Part shown: in pieces, positions 54,762 through 63,786 of the stretch
How the letters are laid out: every line of letters begins with the position of its first letter
How positions within the stretch are numbered: the stretch's first letter is position 1
Assembly (NCBI GenBank): GCA_963789075.1
Contig: CAWBJQ010000014.1
Coordinates: 682,001 to 746,000, forward strand
Direction: 5' to 3'
Length of the DNA: 64,000 nt
From: DATATJ01 sp963789075
GTDB taxonomy: Bacteria > Acidobacteriota > Vicinamibacteria > Vicinamibacterales > CAVVIG01
Program-made: the position numbers and the translations under genes
Notes under the pieces: generated by a model
The model's input: the letters and a program-made list of their open reading frames with translations, nothing else
Told to the model about the DNA's origin: nothing
Databases searched by the model: none

Positions 54762-56183
54762 CTCGCCGCCACGCTCGACGCCATCGTCATCGGCTCCGGA
54801 CCGAACGGCCTGGCGGCCGCGATTGTCATAGCACAGACCGGCCGCAAAGTGCTCATGTTCGAAGCCGAGCCGAGCCTTGGCGGAGGTGTGCGCTCGGCGG
54901 AGCTCACGCTGCCCGGCTTCGTCCACGACGTGTGCTCGGCCGTCCACCCCTTTGCGGTCGTCTCGCCGGCGTTCAGGACGATGCCGCTTGCCGCGCACGG
55001 GCTGGAATGGATCACGCCGCCGGTGATGTTGGCGCATCCGTTCGACGGCGCGATCGCCGCCCTGGTCCATCGATCGATCGACGAAACCGCCATCGGGTTC
55101 GGCGCCGACGCGCAGGCCTACAAGCGGTTGATGGAGCCGATCGTGTCGAACTGGCCGCGCATCGAGGCCTCCGTGCTGGGGCCGCTCCGTCCGCCGGCGC
55201 ATCCGCTCGCGCTGGCTCGCTTCGGCATGCATGCCCTCAGGTCCGCCGACGGCCTCGCGCGACGGACGTTCGCCACCGACACAGCCCAAGCCGTGTTCGG
55301 CGGCATTGCCGCACACAGCATGCTGCCGATCGACCGGCTGTTGACCGCCGGCGTCGCCCTCGTGCTCGGCGCGATGACGCACGTCGCCGGTTGGGTGCTG
55401 CCGCGCGGCGGCGCCCAGAAACTGACCGATGCCCTGGCCGCGCACTTTCGATCGCTCGGCGGCGAAATCGTCGCCGGTACGCGCGTGCGTTCGATTGACG
55501 ATTTGCCGCCGGCGCGCGCCGTGCTCTGCGACCTGTCGCCGAAGCCGCTCTTACGAATTGCGGGGCATCGGTTTCCGCAGTGGTATCGACGCAAGCTGGA
55601 GCGATATCGCTATGGCATGGGCGTGTTCAAAGTGGATTGGGCCCTCGACGCGCCAATTCCCTGGAGCGCCGTCTCGTGCGCCCAGGCGGCGACTGTGCAT
55701 CTGGGCGGCCATCTCGCCGAGATCGCGCAGTCCGAGCGGGACGCGTGGAGCGGCCGTCCCGCTGAGCGCCCGTTCGTCCTGTTGTCGCAGCCGACGTTGT
55801 TCGATCCTTCGCGTGCGCCTGAAGGCAAACACATCGCGTGGGCGTATTGCCATGTCCCGCATGGGTCGGACGTCGACATGCTGCCGCGCATCGAACAGCA
55901 GCTCGAGCGGTTCGCACCAGGCTTTCGCGAGCGTGTGCTCGCGCGGTCGGTCATGCGCCCTTCCGATCTCGAGCGGCACAACGCGAATCTGGTCGGCGGC
56001 GATATCGCGGCGGGGGTGACGGACATTCGTCAGTTTTTCACGAGGCCGACGCGGCGCACGTATTCGACGCCGGTCCGCGGCCTGTATATCTGCTCGGCGT
56101 CAACGCCGCCCGGCGTCGGCGTGCACGGGATGTGCGGCTACTTTGCCGCGCAGCGCGCGCTCGCGGAGGTGTTGAACGACTGA
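54744..56183 (+). CDS. FAD-dependent phytoene-dehydrogenase-like oxidoreductase
   Basis: 479 residues, intact. The dinucleotide-binding fold is VIGSGPNGLAAAIVIAQTGR with MFEAEPSLGGGVRS (residues 13-50). The C-terminal FAD motif is TPVRGLYICSASTPPGVGVH followed by GMCGYFAAQRA. Such proteins are related to carotenoid desaturases/isomerases and to mammalian PYROXD2; the reaction here is unknown. There is no carotenoid gene nearby. The ATG overlaps the opposite-strand lipase-maturation start by 18 bp. Confidence 0.87.
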   Translation: MASSKHLAATLDAIVIGSGPNGLAAAIVIAQTGRKVLMFEAEPSLGGGVRSAELTLPGFVHDVCSAVHPFAVVSPAFRTMPLAAHGLEWITPPVMLAHPFDGAIAALVHRSIDETAIGFGADAQAYKRLMEPIVSNWPRIEASVLGPLRPPAHPLALARFGMHALRSADGLARRTFATDTAQAVFGGIAAHSMLPIDRLLTAGVALVLGAMTHVAGWVLPRGGAQKLTDALAAHFRSLGGEIVAGTRVRSIDDLPPARAVLCDLSPKPLLRIAGHRFPQWYRRKLERYRYGMGVFKVDWALDAPIPWSAVSCAQAATVHLGGHLAEIAQSERDAWSGRPAERPFVLLSQPTLFDPSRAPEGKHIAWAYCHVPHGSDVDMLPRIEQQLERFAPGFRERVLARSVMRPSDLERHNANLVGGDIAAGVTDIRQFFTRPTRRTYSTPVRGLYICSASTPPGVGVHGMCGYFAAQRALAEVLND

Positions 56184-56198
56184 GCCGTGTCACGACAT

Positions 56199-56267
56199 TC
56201 AACGCAGAGCCCGCGGAGCCCGCGGAGCAGGCCTTCTCAGCGATCTCTGCGTGCTCTGTGTTGATCG
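56199..56267. repeat. Inverted CGCAGAGNN word array
   Basis: Words CGCAGAGCC, CGCGGAGCC, CGCGGAGCA are followed after about 20 nt by ATCTCTGCG, TGCTCTGTG, TTGATCG. It is the same word family as at 36.0 and 36.6 kb. It overlaps the 3' end of the convergent hydrolase gene, where it encodes the last residues (LNDQHRARRDR). Confidence 0.7.
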
Positions 56268-57253
56268 TTTAGGCGCGTCGTCGCATGCCGCTCGACGAAC
56301 GTCACGATCGCACGCTCCGCCCAATAACCATCATCGTCTCCGGCGGCTGGGCCGATGAAGCCGCAGTGGCCGCCGTGCGCCGACACGCGCAGATCGATGT
56401 GCGGATTACCAGTGAGCTTCGGATCGCGAAACGGCTGCGGCGGCACGAACGGATCGTCCTCGGCCGTGATCACCAACGTCGGGATGCGGATGCGATCGAC
56501 GATCCGCAGGGCGCTCGCCCGATAGTAATAATCCTCAGCGCTCTTGAAGCCGAAGTACGGGGCCGTGAACGTCTCGTCGAACACGCGTACGGTTTTGACC
56601 GCCCCGAGCTTCGCCAGATCGAAATGACCTGGCCAGAAACGCTCCTTGCGCCGCATCCGCCGCTTGAGGTCCTTCACGAAATTCCATTCATACAAGCCGT
56701 TGCCGGGCCGCTCGAGGGCGACCGTGCAGTCGTTGATTTCGATGATCGGCGAGACCGCCGCCACGGCGACGAGCGCCGCCGGTGCGAACGCGCCATATTC
56801 GCCGGCCAGCTTCAGCGCGAGGTTGCCTCCCAGCGAATAGCCGGCGACCGCGATCGCCCGAAGGCCGTCGATCTGGATCAGCTCGTCCAGGACGAACGCC
56901 GCGTCGGCGGTGAGGCCGGAGTGGAACAGTCCCGCCGACAGATGTTCGGTGTTGCCGCAATTGCGCTGATTCAGCCGAACGACGTTCATGCCCTGCGCGA
57001 AGGCTTTCGAAGCGAGTCCTCTCATGTAGTGCGCATCAGTCGATCCGTTCAGGCCGTGAAGCGCGATCAACGTCGGATGCATCCATGGCCGCGGCTGCCA
57101 ATGGCAGTGCGCGACGACGCGGGTGTCCTCGTCCACGTCGAAGTACCGCGTCTTTGCCGCCGGCAGCCTCGGAAAGTACCGCGGGTTGCCCCAACTGAAT
57201 AGCGTCATCCGGTGGCCGCTTCGGAGCGCGGGCCTGGGTTCGAAGGCGTCCAT
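56237..57253 (-). CDS. YheT-like alpha/beta hydrolase
   Basis: 338 residues, intact. Oxyanion region LIALHGLNGSTDAHYMRGLA, nucleophile elbow VAGYSLGGNLALKLAGEYG (Ser near residue 143), acid residue LVITAEDDPFVPPQPFRD, and histidine SAHGGHCGFIGPAAGD. The motif order and NVVRLNQRNCGNTEHLS match the COG0429 hydrolases, which are mostly uncharacterised esterases. The C-terminal dozen residues come from the CGCAGAG repeat and are probably not conserved. Confidence 0.88.
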   Translation of the reverse strand: MDAFEPRPALRSGHRMTLFSWGNPRYFPRLPAAKTRYFDVDEDTRVVAHCHWQPRPWMHPTLIALHGLNGSTDAHYMRGLASKAFAQGMNVVRLNQRNCGNTEHLSAGLFHSGLTADAAFVLDELIQIDGLRAIAVAGYSLGGNLALKLAGEYGAFAPAALVAVAAVSPIIEINDCTVALERPGNGLYEWNFVKDLKRRMRRKERFWPGHFDLAKLGAVKTVRVFDETFTAPYFGFKSAEDYYYRASALRIVDRIRIPTLVITAEDDPFVPPQPFRDPKLTGNPHIDLRVSAHGGHCGFIGPAAGDDDGYWAERAIVTFVERHATTRLNDQHRARRDR

Positions 57254-57270
57254 CTCCTACGATCTTAGGC

Positions 57271-57387
57271 CGGGATTCGGGATTTGGGATTTGGGCGTCG
57301 GACGGATTCGGGATTCGGATGTAAAATCGGCGCGGCATTCTCGATTCTTGAATTCTCTAATTGTCGAATCCCAAATCCCGAATCCCG
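57271..57387. repeat. AAATCCC/GGGATTT words in both orientations
   Basis: CGGGATTCGGGATTTGGG and further GGGATTT words (57271-57319) are followed after 45 nt by CGAATCCCAAATCCCGAATC (57364-57387), forming an inverted pair of heptamer arrays. They lie between divergent genes; the right half ends directly before the Shine-Dalgarno of the amidohydrolase gene. Confidence 0.75.
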
Positions 57388-57398
57388 GAGGTTTCGCA

Positions 57399-59048
57399 AT
57401 GCACGCATCTCGTTTTCTCACGATCGCATCGCTGGCCGCGGCGACGGTCTCGCTCGGGGCCGCATCCGGTCCGCAGGCGAAGCCGGCCACCGCGAAGCCG
57501 GCGGCGTCCAACGCCAAGCTCGAACAATATAAAAAGGACGTCGTCGCCGACATCGACGGCATGCGCGAGTTCTCGCAGGTCGCCAACGACATGGTCTTCA
57601 GCTTTGGCGAGCTCGGCTTCCAGGAATTCGAGACCACGAAGTATCTGACCGGCCTGCTGCGCAAGAACGGCTTCACGGTCGAAGAGGGTATCGCGGGCAT
57701 TCCGACCGCCTGGGTCGCGAGCTGGGGATCGGGCAAGCCCGTGATCGCGCTCGGCTCCGACGTCGACTGCATCCCGCAGGCCTCGCAGAAGCCGGGCGTC
57801 GCGTATCACGACCCGATCATCGAAGGGGCGCCAGGCCACGGCGAAGGGCACAATTCCGGCGTGCCGATGAACATCACGGCCGCCATCGCCGCGAAGAAGA
57901 TCATGGAGCGTGAGCACCTCGCCGGGACGCTGCGCGTCTGGCCGGGCATCGCCGAGGAGCTGGTCGGCGCGAAGGCGTACTTCGTGCGCGCCGGAGTGTT
58001 CAAGGACGTCGACGTTGCGCTGTTCGCGCACGTCGGTGCGAACCTCGGCGTCAGCTGGGGCGACGGCACGAGCAACGGTCTCGTGTCGGTCGAATACGAC
58101 TTCAAAGGCGAGAGCGCCCATGCCGCCGGTGCGCCGTGGCGCGGCCGCTCCGCGCTCGACGCCGTCGAGCTGATGGACGTCGGCTGGAACTTCCGCCGGG
58201 AGCACCTGCGCCTGCAGCAGCGGTCGCACATGGTGATCCCGAACGGCGGCGATCAGCCGAACGTCGTGCCGCCGAACGCGAGCATCTGGTACTACTTCCG
58301 CGAGACCGACTACCCGCACATCAAGGAGCTGTGGGCGATCGGCGACGCGATGGCCAAGGGCGCGACGCTGATGACGAACACCGAGGTCACCTCGAAGGTG
58401 CTCGGGTCGGCGTGGCCGGCGCACATGAACAAGACGGTCGCCGAAACGATGTATTCCAACATCCAATCGGTCGGACTGCCCACCTGGAGCGACGACGACC
58501 AGAAGCTCGCGCACGCGCTGCAGCACGAGCTGAAAGTGCCGGAGATCGGCCTGGCGACGAAGATCGAGCCGCTGCGCGGCCGCGAGGAAATTCCTGACGA
58601 CGAGAAGCGCGGTGGAGGGTCTGACGACATCGGCGACGTTTCCTGGAACGTGCCGACCGTCACTCTGAGCTACCCGGCGAACATGCAGGCCGGTCCGGGC
58701 CACAACTGGGCGAACGCGATCTCGATGGCGACCCCGATCGCGCACAAGGGCATCAACGCTGGCGCGAAGGTGCAGGCGATGACCGTGCTCGATCTGCTGA
58801 TGCGTCCCGAGCTGGTGAAGCAGGCATGGGACTACTTCAACAACCAGACGAAAGAAACGAAATACATCCCCCTGATGCGTCCGGAAGACAAGCCCGCCAT
58901 CTACCTCAATGCCGCGACGATGGCGAAGTATCGGCCGGAGATGAAGAAGTATTACTACGACCCGACCAAGTACAAGTCGTACCTCGAGCAACTCGGGATC
59001 AAGTATCCGACAGTCCGCGGAGACTCGAAGACGTCAGCGGAGAAATAA
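57399..59048 (+). CDS. Exported M20-family amidohydrolase (AbgB-like)
   Basis: 549 residues, intact. The signal peptide is SRFLTIASLAAATVSLGAAS. Zn-peptidase features: VIALGSDVDCIPQASQKPG, GHGEGHNSGVPMNITAAIAA, GIAEELVGAKAYFVRAG and the final histidine region MQAGPGHNWANAISMATP. The dimerisation domain lies around residues 225-330 (GESAHAAGAPWRGRSALDAV). It is close to the aminobenzoyl-glutamate hydrolase subunit B family but exported. GGAGGT 7 nt upstream supports ATG 57399. It probably cleaves an amide-linked amino acid conjugate. Confidence 0.88.
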   Translation: MHASRFLTIASLAAATVSLGAASGPQAKPATAKPAASNAKLEQYKKDVVADIDGMREFSQVANDMVFSFGELGFQEFETTKYLTGLLRKNGFTVEEGIAGIPTAWVASWGSGKPVIALGSDVDCIPQASQKPGVAYHDPIIEGAPGHGEGHNSGVPMNITAAIAAKKIMEREHLAGTLRVWPGIAEELVGAKAYFVRAGVFKDVDVALFAHVGANLGVSWGDGTSNGLVSVEYDFKGESAHAAGAPWRGRSALDAVELMDVGWNFRREHLRLQQRSHMVIPNGGDQPNVVPPNASIWYYFRETDYPHIKELWAIGDAMAKGATLMTNTEVTSKVLGSAWPAHMNKTVAETMYSNIQSVGLPTWSDDDQKLAHALQHELKVPEIGLATKIEPLRGREEIPDDEKRGGGSDDIGDVSWNVPTVTLSYPANMQAGPGHNWANAISMATPIAHKGINAGAKVQAMTVLDLLMRPELVKQAWDYFNNQTKETKYIPLMRPEDKPAIYLNAATMAKYRPEMKKYYYDPTKYKSYLEQLGIKYPTVRGDSKTSAEK

Positions 59049-59051
59049 CCG

Positions 59052-59104
59052 AAAAAGGGACGGGAGTCATTTCGTCGGCAACCCACAGACTCCCGTCCCC
59101 TTTT
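59052..59104. terminator. Bidirectional intrinsic terminator
   Basis: Perfect 12-nt arms GGGACGGGAGTC (59057-59068) and GACTCCCGTCCC (59088-59099), flanked by AAAAA on the left and CTTTT on the right, between convergent genes. The loop is 19 nt. Confidence 0.85.
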
Positions 59105-59105
59105 C

Positions 59106-59597
59106 TCAGCCTTCGTCCGCCGTCGGACCGTAGATCGGCGGAAGGGGTACGTCGTTGAGGCGCAGATAGACCGTCAGCTGACCGCGATGATGAATCATGT
59201 GGCTCAGGACGAAGCTCCTGAACGCCGCGACGCGCGGCATCGCAAACATCTCCTGCCCGCCGCGCTTCAGCGCCCACATGGCCATGAGCTCTGCGTCGGT
59301 CTTGTTCATCGCCGCGCGTGTTCGCTTCGTCGATTCGTCGAAGAGCTCCAGAATGGCCGCGCGTGAGGTCGACTCGGGCATGTTCGGCGGAGCCTCCGCG
59401 AGATCGAAGAACGCCTCGTTGAGGATCCGGCCGCCCCAATTCGGGATGTTGCCGAGATGGGTCGCGAGGCCGCCGAGCGACGTCGATTTCACGTGCGGCT
59501 TCCAGGCGAGCTTGTCTTCCGGCACACGCTCGAGCAGCTTTCGCGTCGTGCCCATTTCATGATCGTATTCGGCCAGCAATCCGTCTTTGATCGCCAT
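59106..59597 (-). CDS. DinB-family putative metal-dependent hydrolase
   Basis: 163 residues, intact four-helix protein. LLAEYDHEMGTTRKLLERVP, LGGLATHLGNIPNWGGRIL (first His) and SFVLSHMIHHRGQLTVYLRL (distal HxxxH-type ligands) match DinB/YfiT-like proteins. Related enzymes are thiol transferases (bacillithiol or mycothiol); the reaction here is unknown. ATG 59597 is used. Confidence 0.87.
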   Translation of the reverse strand: MAIKDGLLAEYDHEMGTTRKLLERVPEDKLAWKPHVKSTSLGGLATHLGNIPNWGGRILNEAFFDLAEAPPNMPESTSRAAILELFDESTKRTRAAMNKTDAELMAMWALKRGGQEMFAMPRVAAFRSFVLSHMIHHRGQLTVYLRLNDVPLPPIYGPTADEG

Positions 59598-59636
59598 GCT
59601 TGACAGTGTACTCGCCAGAGGGGCGCAGAGGAGGCT

Positions 59637-61308
59637 GTGCCTCTGCTGTCTGTCTCTCTCTGTCTCTCGGCGTGCAGCCGCACGCCTGCACCGCCGGCGC
59701 CTCTGACCCCACAGGTCACCGGCACCGTAGAGATCTCCGGCCTCTCTGCTCCCGTGCGCATCGTCCGCGACCGCTGGGGCGTGCCGCACATCTACGCGGA
59801 GTCCGCCGACGATCTGTTCACGGCTCAGGGGTTCGTGCAGGCGGAGGACCGGCTGTTTCAGATGGACCTGTGGCGCCGCGCAGTCCAGGGCCGATTATCA
59901 GCAAGTGATCGGGCCGAACTTCATCGAGCGCGATGCGATGACGCGCCGCGTGCAATATCGCGGCGATCTCGACGCCGAATGGGCGAGCTATGGCCCCGAC
60001 ACGAGAGCCATCGCGACGGCCTTTGTTCGCGGCATCAACGCGTGGGTCGCGATCGCGCGCGCGCGGCGGCCGGAGGCGTTCGTGCTGGCGGGGTGGGCGC
60101 CGGAGATCTGGTCCGCCACCGATCTGCTCAATCGCACGGACGCCTTCGTGGAAAGCGGTGATGCGGTGGACGATGTCCGGCGCGCGGGTCTGAGCGACGT
60201 GGTCGCTGATGCGATCCGGCGCGTGGGGACGGCTCCGTTCTTCGTGAGCCTCGCGGCGCCCGTCACGGAAACGGTGCGGCCCAAGCCCAACGCGACCGGT
60301 GCAGACGTCAGCGTCGCCGATAGTGTCCGTCAGCCCGACCTGGCCGGCGGTTACGTGACTGCCGCTCGCGGTGCTGCGCTCGCGTTCAGCGAAGCGCGAT
60401 CCGGATTCGATCATCCGGCGGCGCGGTATCTGGTGCACTTGCACGCGCCCGGCTGGAACGTGATCGGCGTAACGCGGCCCTGGCTGCCTGGCGTGGCCGT
60501 GGGGCACAACGAGCGCGTCGCGTGGGGCATGGCCCCGTTCGCTGCCGACACACAGGACGTGTACATCGAACCGCTTCACGCCGCGGATCGCACCCTCGTC
60601 AACGACGTCATTGTCGTGAAAGGACGCGCGAAGCCGTTCGCGTTCGTCTCCGAGTTCGCGCCGCACGGTGTGATCGTGGCGTCGGACCGGCAGCAGGACC
60701 ACGCGTTCGCCGTGCGGTGGAGCGGCAGCGAGCCGGGCGCGGCGTCCGAGCTCGCGGCGCTCGCCCTGGACCGCGCGCAGACGTGGACCGCGTTCCGCGC
60801 GGCGCTCGCCAGGTGGAAGATGCCCGCGCGCGAGGTCGCGTACGCCGATGCCGACGGCAATGTCGGACTTCAGACGGCCGCGCTCATCCCGATTCGGCGG
60901 GGCGGCGAGTGGCGCGGCTGGACGGCGCTCGACGACCTGCCGCACGTGTTCAACCCGCGAATCGGATCGGTGACAGCTGGCACGGACACGGGACCGTCCC
61001 AGATCGCTGCGCGGCAGGCGCTGTTTGCTCACGTGCTCGGCATCACGGATGCGGCGCGCCGCCGCTTCAACATCGGTCCACTTGCCGCGCCGCCGGGTGA
61101 CGCTCGCCCTGTGCGCGGCTCGTTCGATCCCGCGAACTGGGATCGATCACGCGCCATGGTCGCGCCGGGACAATCGGCGTCGCCCGAGAGCCCGCACTTT
61201 CGCGATCTCGCCCTGCTCTGGTCGCAGGGGCTCGACATTCCACTCGCGTTCACCGACGCTGCCGTCGCCGCGAATACCGAGACGACGCTAACGCTCGTGC
61301 CGCGATAA
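59637..61308 (+). CDS. Compact penicillin-acylase-like lipoprotein, nucleophile motif not found (frameshifted)
   Basis: About 557 residues, shorter than usual penicillin amidase family members (about 700-850). A lipoprotein signal (VPLLSVSLCLSACSR) precedes VRIVRDRWGVPHIYAESADD and FVQAEDRLFQMDLWRRAVQG of the alpha part. An extra base near 59900 shifts the frame to VIGPNFIERDAMTRRVQY. The beta-part landmarks YLVHLHAPGWNVIGVTRPWL, PGVAVGHNERVAWGMAPFAA and DANWDR-like FDPANWDRSRAMVAPGQS are present. The expected N-terminal-nucleophile SNxW segment just before the beta start is missing; the place reads GGYVTAARGAALAFSEARSG. It may be inactive or divergent. Confidence 0.75.
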
Positions 61309-61349
61309 GCGTGCGCTCGGCTAAAGCCTTCGCGCTACGCTGACGGGAT

Positions 61350-62268
61350 CTACCTCACCCGATGACAGTGATAGCAGCCGAAGGCGAGGCGCGACCGGTT
61401 GTACGCATACGTGCGCGTGAAGTCGTAAGGCGGCCGATGGAGCAGCCGTGCCATGCCGGGGACGATCACCTCGCGCATGTACGCGGCGTGGCGCTGTTTT
61501 TCTGACTCCGCGACGTAGCCGTAGATCGCGTTCCGCATCTGCGCGTCCATGGCGGCGCTGTAGCGCTCCCATCCTTCTTCTTTCACCCCCGGCCGCGGCA
61601 GAGCCGCCACGCCGGGCATCTGCCACTGCCGCGCCTCTGCGTTCTTGCCGTGACAGGTCTCGCACGTCACGCGATCCGCTCCGCCTTTGATCGGGCCGAG
61701 CGCCACGCGCGCCCACGGCATCACGTCGGCTTTCATGAAACGGATGATGTCGTCACGACTGCGCGCCTCGCCCGTTGGGACGAATGGGATCGTCCGGCGC
61801 ATAGTGGGCCGTCGCGACCCCGCCCCGCATCGAGACGACAATCGCGACGATGGCAATCGAGACGACAGCCAACGCGGCGAACCCTTCGGTGCGACCGCCG
61901 GAGGGCGCATCTGGCTCCCAGGCGAGCGCCGCCGCGACGGCCTTCGCGTCGAGCGACGGCTGCGGCCGGCCCGAGAGCAGATCGAGGAGGGCGGCGAGCT
62001 GCGCGCCCTGCCGGACGCCGTCAAGCACGAGCGCCGGCGTTCCGGGGCGCCGCGAATCGACGCGGATGGTGGATGTACCGGCCAGGCGATCGAGGCGCGA
62101 TCGCGTCAGCTGAATGTCGGCGATATCGCCGAGCGCGATTTCGGCGGCGTGGGAGCGTGTGGCGCAGACGAGGCGGAAATCCGTGAGCGTGTAGCGAACA
62201 CCGCGCGCGCGGAGCAGAGGGCGCCGGGGGCGGCTGCTCCAGAGCAGCCGCTCCCACGGCAGAGGAAT
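61350..62268 (-). CDS. Bacterial PH domain / transmembrane / di-haem cytochrome c fusion (frameshifted)
   Basis: About 305 residues. The N-terminal part is a PH_2-like domain (DIPLPWERLLWSSRPRRPLL; VRYTLTDFRLVCATRSHAAE; IALGDIADIQLTRSRLDRLA; TIRVDSRRPGTPALVLDGV). One membrane helix follows (FAALAVVSIAIVAIVVSM). The C-terminal part has haem motifs CETCH (RVTCETCHGKNAEARQW) and CYHCH (LAFGCYHCHRVR, at the C-terminus). The break near 61786 fits one extra base. The exact start is unknown: 62268 is the upstream limit I can support, and no ATG is visible. It lies just after lemA. Confidence 0.75.
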
Positions 62269-62275
62269 GTCGCGG

Positions 62276-62861
62276 CTAGGACGGCTTATTGAAATTCACC
62301 TTCGGCACCTGCTTCGCTTCCGGCGGTGCCTCGAAGAACGGATATTCCTTGAAGCCGAACATCTTCGCCGTGATGTTCGCCGGGGAACTGCCGGCGCGAC
62401 GTGTCGTACTCCTGCACGCTTCTCGTTGTAGCGCATGCGTTCGACCGCGATACGATTTTCGGTGCCCGACAGCTCGTCCATCAGCCGGTTGAACTGCTCG
62501 TTCGCCTTCAGCTGCGGATAGTTCTCCGACGATCGCGAAGCAGCCGGCCGAGCGCGCTCGTCTGCTGGTTGGCGGCTGGATGGTCTCTTCCGGCGACTTC
62601 GCCGCCAGCAGTCTGCGCCCGCGCGTCGGCGATGTCCTTGTACACGCTCTCTTCGTGCGTGGCGTAGCCCTTCACGGTCTCGACCAGATTCGGAATCAGA
62701 TCGTTGCGGCGCTGCAGCTGGTTCTCGACCTGCGCCCACTGCGCCTTGATGGCTTCTTCCTGGCTGACGAACTTGTTGTACGAGCAGCCCGTCAAGCGGC
62801 GCCGCAGCGAGCGCCGAGCGCGATCAATCGGCACGGCGGTTCTGCGTCGTTCATCTGTCAT
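62276..62861 (-). CDS. LemA-family lipoprotein (many frame changes)
   Basis: About 195 residues. The lipobox-like LTGCSYNKFV is followed by QEEAIKAQWAQVENQLQRRN and DLIPNLVETVKGYATHEESV, the LemA signature. Then come QQTSALGRLLAIV and ENYPQLKANEQFNRLMDELS with GTENRIAVERMRYNEAV, and the end FPANITAKMFGFKEYPFFEA to VNFNKPS. At least five single-base frame changes occur. LemA coiled-coil proteins often pair with TPM-domain proteins, as here. The start at 62861 or 62854 is uncertain. Confidence 0.82.
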
Positions 62862-62878
62862 ATCGATTCTACGCACGT

Positions 62879-63722
62879 CTACCAGCTCGCCCCGCCGCCG
62901 CCGCCGCCGCTGAACTGCCGCCGCCAAATCCGCCGAAGCCGCCGCCGAACCGCCTCCGCCGCCAAACCCGCCGCCGCCGCCCCAGCCGCCGCCGAACGGC
63001 CCGACGCCGCTCGACCAGCCGCTCCAGCCGCCGCCGCCCCAGCGCTCGACCCGCCCGGGCCGCCGCCGATGCGGCTGATGATCAGGATGACGATGAACAC
63101 GACGAACGACGAGCCAGAACGGAAACGGGCGCCTCGGTCTGACGCGGACGCTCGCGCGGCACGCGCACGCCTTGCAGCGTGACGCTGCGTCCCTGCGCGA
63201 TGCGGCCGATGATCCGTGCCGCGCCCGCGCGCAGACCGACGCCGTAGCTGCCCGTTGCGAAACGCCGGCACCATGTACGTCGCGGCTCGTCTCGCCGGCG
63301 AAGCCGTCGGTGATCCACTGCTCGAGCGCGTAGCCGACTTCGATCCAGACTCTGCCGCTCCTTGAGCGCCAGCAGAATCAGCAGCCCGTTGTCCTTGCCC
63401 TTGTCGCCGATGCCGCGGCCGTGATTCTCGAACAGCTTGTTCGCGTACTCGCGGATGTCGCCGTAGCCGTCGATGTCGGCACGGTCGCCACGACGACGAC
63501 GTCGCCGGTCGCGGCCTTGAGCGCGCGGATCATCTGATCGATCGACGCGGCGCTGTCCGGCATCGATGACGTGCGCGAAGTCGTTGACCGGCTGCCGTCA
63601 GCTCCGGGAGTGTCGGGTCCGGCGCGGCTGCGATCGCCGGCGGCTCGACGGCGCACACCAGACGATCGCGACGACCGCGCCAGAGCCTCGAACAGGGGCC
63701 GACCGCTCGGCCAGCAGCTCAC
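62879..63722 (-). CDS. TPM-domain (YgcG-like) membrane protein (many frame changes)
   Basis: About 280 residues. An Ala-rich signal region is followed by the TPM domain: PTLPELTAAVNDFAHVIDA, QMIRALKAATGDVVVVATV, DIDGYGDIREYANKLFENHG, IGDKGKDNGLLILLALKERQ, VWIEVGYALEQWITDGFAGE. Then a membrane helix and a C-terminal Gly-rich tail ending SGGGGGGASW. Reading this needs eight or more single-base corrections, the highest density in the window. TPM proteins act with LemA in unclear envelope roles. The start is not certain. Confidence 0.72.
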
Positions 63723-63786
63723 GGGCCGTGATCCCAGACTGAGCGACCTGACCCGACCGATCCTCGATCCTGATCCCTGACGACGA

